Assembly: GCA_902364975.1 (NCBI GenBank)
Contig: CABJFQ010000006.1
Location: forward strand, 1-9,969
Origin: Coriobacteriaceae bacterium
Lineage (GTDB): Bacteria > Actinomycetota > Coriobacteriia > Coriobacteriales > Coriobacteriaceae
Direction: 5' to 3'
Length of the DNA stretch: 9,969 nucleotides
Numbering within the stretch: the stretch's first letter is position 1; every line of letters starts with the position of its first letter. Of the stretch, positions 6,584-9,969 are shown one piece after another. The notes below the pieces were generated by a model. That model saw only the letters and a program-made list of their open reading frames with translations. It was not told where the DNA came from and searched no databases. The translations under genes and the position numbers were made by a program.

Positions 6584-7558
6584 ATGAACGGTTCGCATCT
6601 CGTTAAGATTTCCCGCCGCAGGGGAACTAAGTACACATTTACCATCAAGCGGAACATCACTATTGTGCGTGGCGATAGTGGCACGGGTAAGACGACACTG
6701 TTTGACATGGTCGCAGACTACATGCGAACGGGCGAGCAGTCGGGTGTCTCCTTGCAATGCGATTGTCCCTGTGTCGCCCTGACCGATTATGATTGGCGAA
6801 ACCAGCTTTCGTCCGTTCATGACTCGATTGTATTTGTCGATGAGGGCTTAAAAGAGATCCATTCTGATGAGTTTGCCCATCATGTGCTGTATTCCTCGAA
6901 TTATTTCGTGCTGATCTCAAGGGCTGATTTCCTCAATCTTCCGTATAGCGTGGATGAGATTTACAAGATTAAGACGAGCGGAAAATACCATTCCTTCGTC
7001 CCTGTTTATCAAGATCGCGGAAATCATCGTTATGCTATTTCCCGGTCGGCGCCAAAACAGGACTTTTCTATCCTTCTATGCGAGGACAGTAAGTCTGGTT
7101 TCCAGTTCTTTGAACGGCATTTCGCTGACAGTGAGCTTACCTGCGCTTCGGCCATGACGAACAGCGCGATTTTGGGCTGGTTGGATCAGCATTTCGACGA
7201 TCGCGTGTTTGTTGTCGCGGACGGAGCGGCATTTGGGTGCTATGCGGACCGCGTCCTTAAGCTGCAAGACATTCACCGCGATACTGTTACGGTTTGTCTT
7301 CCCGAGTCATTCGAGTGGCTTCTGCTGAGCTCCGGCGTAATTTCACGGTTAGATGTTAAGGCGGTTTTGGAAACCCCAGAAGCCTTTATAAACAGTGAGA
7401 AGTTTAAAAGCTGGGAGGACTTCTTCTATAAGTACTTACGCGATAAAACTGGGAATTCGGTCTTCCGTTACGACAAAGACTGCATTCCGGAGGCGTTTTG
7501 TAGGGGAAGTAATTCTGCGAAGGTTATGGCTCTTATCGCATGCCGAAATGTCCGATAG
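6584..7558 (+). CDS. P-loop ATPase with possible TOPRIM-like C-terminal half
   Basis: A 324-residue soluble protein. The N-terminal half has a clear Walker A motif, GDSGTGKTT at 30-38, and a Walker B-like SIVFVDEG at 81-88 (Asp86, Glu87), so it should bind and probably hydrolyse ATP. From residue 160 a second alpha/beta domain begins: ILLCEDSKSGFQFFERHF (163-180) has an acidic turn after a strand, and VFVVADGAAFGCYADRVLKL (208-227) has another. This spacing recalls the TOPRIM fold, where a Glu and a D-x-D motif bind metal, but the second Asp is replaced (DGA). An ATPase plus TOPRIM layout would be reminiscent of OLD-family nucleases; this comparison is my inference. LPESFEWLLL (239-248) looks like another conserved segment. 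Similar proteins may carry uninformative or misleading names. It is translationally close to the DUF4869 gene and lies in the same cassette. The ATG at 6584 has only a weak ribosome binding site (AGG near 6574). Confidence 0.75.
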   Translation: MNGSHLVKISRRRGTKYTFTIKRNITIVRGDSGTGKTTLFDMVADYMRTGEQSGVSLQCDCPCVALTDYDWRNQLSSVHDSIVFVDEGLKEIHSDEFAHHVLYSSNYFVLISRADFLNLPYSVDEIYKIKTSGKYHSFVPVYQDRGNHRYAISRSAPKQDFSILLCEDSKSGFQFFERHFADSELTCASAMTNSAILGWLDQHFDDRVFVVADGAAFGCYADRVLKLQDIHRDTVTVCLPESFEWLLLSSGVISRLDVKAVLETPEAFINSEKFKSWEDFFYKYLRDKTGNSVFRYDKDCIPEAFCRGSNSAKVMALIACRNVR

Positions 7559-7567
7559 TTTTGTTGA

Positions 7568-8653
<1,086 letters not shown>

Positions 8654-8673
8654 ACCGCATCCCGGCGAACCGC

Positions 8674-8743
8674 ACCGCGGGGCGCCCGCGCGGGGCCGCA
8701 GGGCATGGGGATGATCCTGCGTCCCCGCGCGGGCGCCCCCGGT
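8674..8743. repeat. Very long GC-rich hairpin between rmlB and rmlC-rmlD
   Basis: GGGGCGCCCGCGCGGGG (8679-8695) and its exact reverse complement (8723-8739) form a perfect 17-base-pair stem. Inside it, after one C-T mismatch, CGCAGG (8697-8702) pairs with CCTGCG (8716-8721) around a 13-base loop. Outside it, past one bulged base, ACCG (8674-8677) pairs with CGGT (8740-8743). In all about 27 base pairs. No T run follows, so classical termination is unlikely; an mRNA-stabilising or processing structure, partial attenuator or a REP-like repeat are options. Confidence 0.85.
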
Positions 8744-8775
8744 TACCCAACCTCTTCGATTGGAGCTTTTCCCAC

Positions 8776-9969
8776 ATGGCAGACATCGCATTCGAGAAGG
8801 ACCTCTCCGCCACCGAGACCGGCATCGTGGGCCTGAAGGTCGTCGACCTGGCCGTCCACGGCGACTCGCGCGGCTGGTTCAAGGAGAACTGGCAGCGCGC
8901 CAAGATGACCTCTCTGGGCATCCCCGACCTCAGGGTCGTCCAGAACAACATCTCCTATAACGACAAGAGGGGCGTCACCCGCGGCATCCACGCCGAACCC
9001 TGGGACAAGTTCATCTCCGTGGCCCGCGGCTCGGTCTTCGGCGCATGGGTGGACCTGCGCGAGGGCAGCGCCACCTACGGGAAGGTCTACACGACCGTGC
9101 TGGACCCGAGCAAGGCCATCTACGTCCCGCGCGGCGTGGGCAACTCCTTCCAGGCCCTGGAGGACGGCACCGCCTACACCTACCTGGTGGACGCCCACTG
9201 GTCCCTTGAGCTCAAGAGGACCTACACCTTCGTGAACCTCGCCGACCCCGAGCTCGCCATCCAGTGGCCCATCCCGCTCGACGAGGCCACCGTCTCCGAG
9301 GCGGACCTCAACCACCCGATGCTCGCCGACGTCGTCCCCATGGCGCCCAAGAGGACGCTCGTCACCGGCTGCAACGGCCAGCTGGGCCGCGCGGTGCGCG
9401 CGCTGGCCGAGGAGCGCGGGGTCGCCAAGGACTTCGACTTCTGCGACATCGACACCTTCGACATGTCAGACCCGGAGGCCTACGATCAGTACGACTGGTC
9501 GCTCTACGGCACCGTCATCAACTGCGGCGCCTACACGGCCGTGGATAAAGCGGAGACCCCCGAGGGCCGCGTGACCGCCTGGAAGGCCAACGCGACCGGG
9601 CCGGCCCTTCTCGCCCGCACCTGCGCCGGGCACGGCATCACCCTGGTCCACGTGTCCAGCGACTACGTCTTCGACGGCACCGCCGAGGTCCATACCGAGG
9701 ACGAGCCCCTCAGCCCGCTGTCCGTCTACGGCCAGACCAAGGCCGCCGGCGACATCGCCGTGGCCGGCTGCCCGCGCCACTACATCATGCGCAGCTCCTG
9801 GGTCATCGGCGAGGGCCGCAACTTCGTCAAGACCATGAGGGGACTGTCCGACCGCGTAGCCGACCCCGAGGACAAGCTCGAGCAGGTCACCGTCGTGGAC
9901 GACCAGCTGGGCCGCCTGACCTTCACGCGCGACATGGCCGCGGCCATCTTCCATGTGCTGGACGTGAAG
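8776..9969 (+). CDS. rmlC-rmlD: RmlC-RmlD fusion: dTDP-4-keto-sugar epimerase/reductase (3' end beyond window)
   Basis: 398 codons are visible and the frame is still open at the window edge. Residues 1 to about 185 are an RmlC-type cupin, the 3,5-epimerase: SRGWFKE at 31-37, GVTRGIHAEPW at 66-76 with the expected active-site His72, VDLREGSATYGK at 92-103 and IYVPRGVGNSFQALE at 115-129. From about 192 an RmlD-type reductase follows: TGCNGQLG (197-204) for the nucleotide, NCGAYTAVDKAE (249-260), SSDYVFDG (294-301) and Tyr318/Lys322 in YGQTK. One chain thus performs the last two steps to dTDP-L-rhamnose. Such fusions occur, as I recall, in Coriobacteriia and bifidobacteria. Around 120-145 it differs from single-domain RmlC: the usual AHGF is GNSF here, and the double Tyr region reads DAHWS. 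The ATG at 8776 has GGAG ten bases upstream. Probably co-transcribed with rmlB through the hairpin-containing gap. Confidence 0.93.
   Translation, partial: MADIAFEKDLSATETGIVGLKVVDLAVHGDSRGWFKENWQRAKMTSLGIPDLRVVQNNISYNDKRGVTRGIHAEPWDKFISVARGSVFGAWVDLREGSATYGKVYTTVLDPSKAIYVPRGVGNSFQALEDGTAYTYLVDAHWSLELKRTYTFVNLADPELAIQWPIPLDEATVSEADLNHPMLADVVPMAPKRTLVTGCNGQLGRAVRALAEERGVAKDFDFCDIDTFDMSDPEAYDQYDWSLYGTVINCGAYTAVDKAETPEGRVTAWKANATGPALLARTCAGHGITLVHVSSDYVFDGTAEVHTEDEPLSPLSVYGQTKAAGDIAVAGCPRHYIMRSSWVIGEGRNFVKTMRGLSDRVADPEDKLEQVTVVDDQLGRLTFTRDMAAAIFHVLDVK

Noticed and set aside
6140..6820. Open frame of 226 codons on the minus strand over the DUF4869 gene and the start of the ATPase gene
   Set aside because: It spans two well-supported plus-strand genes, has no recognisable motif and no good start site.
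8743..9315. Minus-strand open frame opposite the RmlC domain
   Set aside because: Mirror frame of a GC-rich gene with no domain of its own.

Overview
The window looks like a surface-polysaccharide (dTDP-L-rhamnose) locus of a high-GC actinobacterium. Class Coriobacteriia (Collinsella/Olsenella-like) is my best guess, based on the nearly all-G/C third codon positions of the rml genes, the fused RmlC-RmlD protein, and an IS256-type transposase remnant. This assignment is inference; no rRNA or other marker gene is present.

Layout: (1) 1-650: a frameshifted and truncated IS256-family transposase remnant on the minus strand, followed by a hairpin-rich non-coding stretch and a plausible promoter. 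(2) 688-2226: an AT-rich gene for a large polytopic membrane protein of the DUF2142 type (GT-C-like). (3) 2227-2513: a convergent intergenic region holding a GC-rich islet with several hairpins, one of them a likely terminator. (4) 2514-4985, minus strand: a large two-domain GT2 glycosyltransferase. (5) 4986-5141: a divergent intergenic region. (6) 5142-6041: rmlA, glucose-1-phosphate thymidylyltransferase, ending in a clear rho-independent terminator. (7) 6137-7558: a two-gene module of intermediate GC, a DUF4869 protein and a P-loop ATPase with a possible TOPRIM-like C-terminal half. (8) 7634-8653: rmlB, dTDP-glucose 4,6-dehydratase. (9) 8654-8775: a spacer with a very long GC-rich hairpin. 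(10) 8776 to the window end: an RmlC-RmlD fusion, cut off by the window edge.

Together RmlA, RmlB and RmlC-RmlD supply all four steps from glucose-1-phosphate to dTDP-L-rhamnose. The GT2 protein and the DUF2142 protein are plausible users of such nucleotide sugars or lipid-linked sugars in building a cell-wall or capsular glycan. The DUF4869/ATPase pair has no evident link to rhamnose synthesis. It sits as a cassette between rmlA and rmlB, differs from them in base composition, and is the least understood and most interesting part of the window. I see no tRNA, rRNA, CRISPR array or complete insertion sequence.
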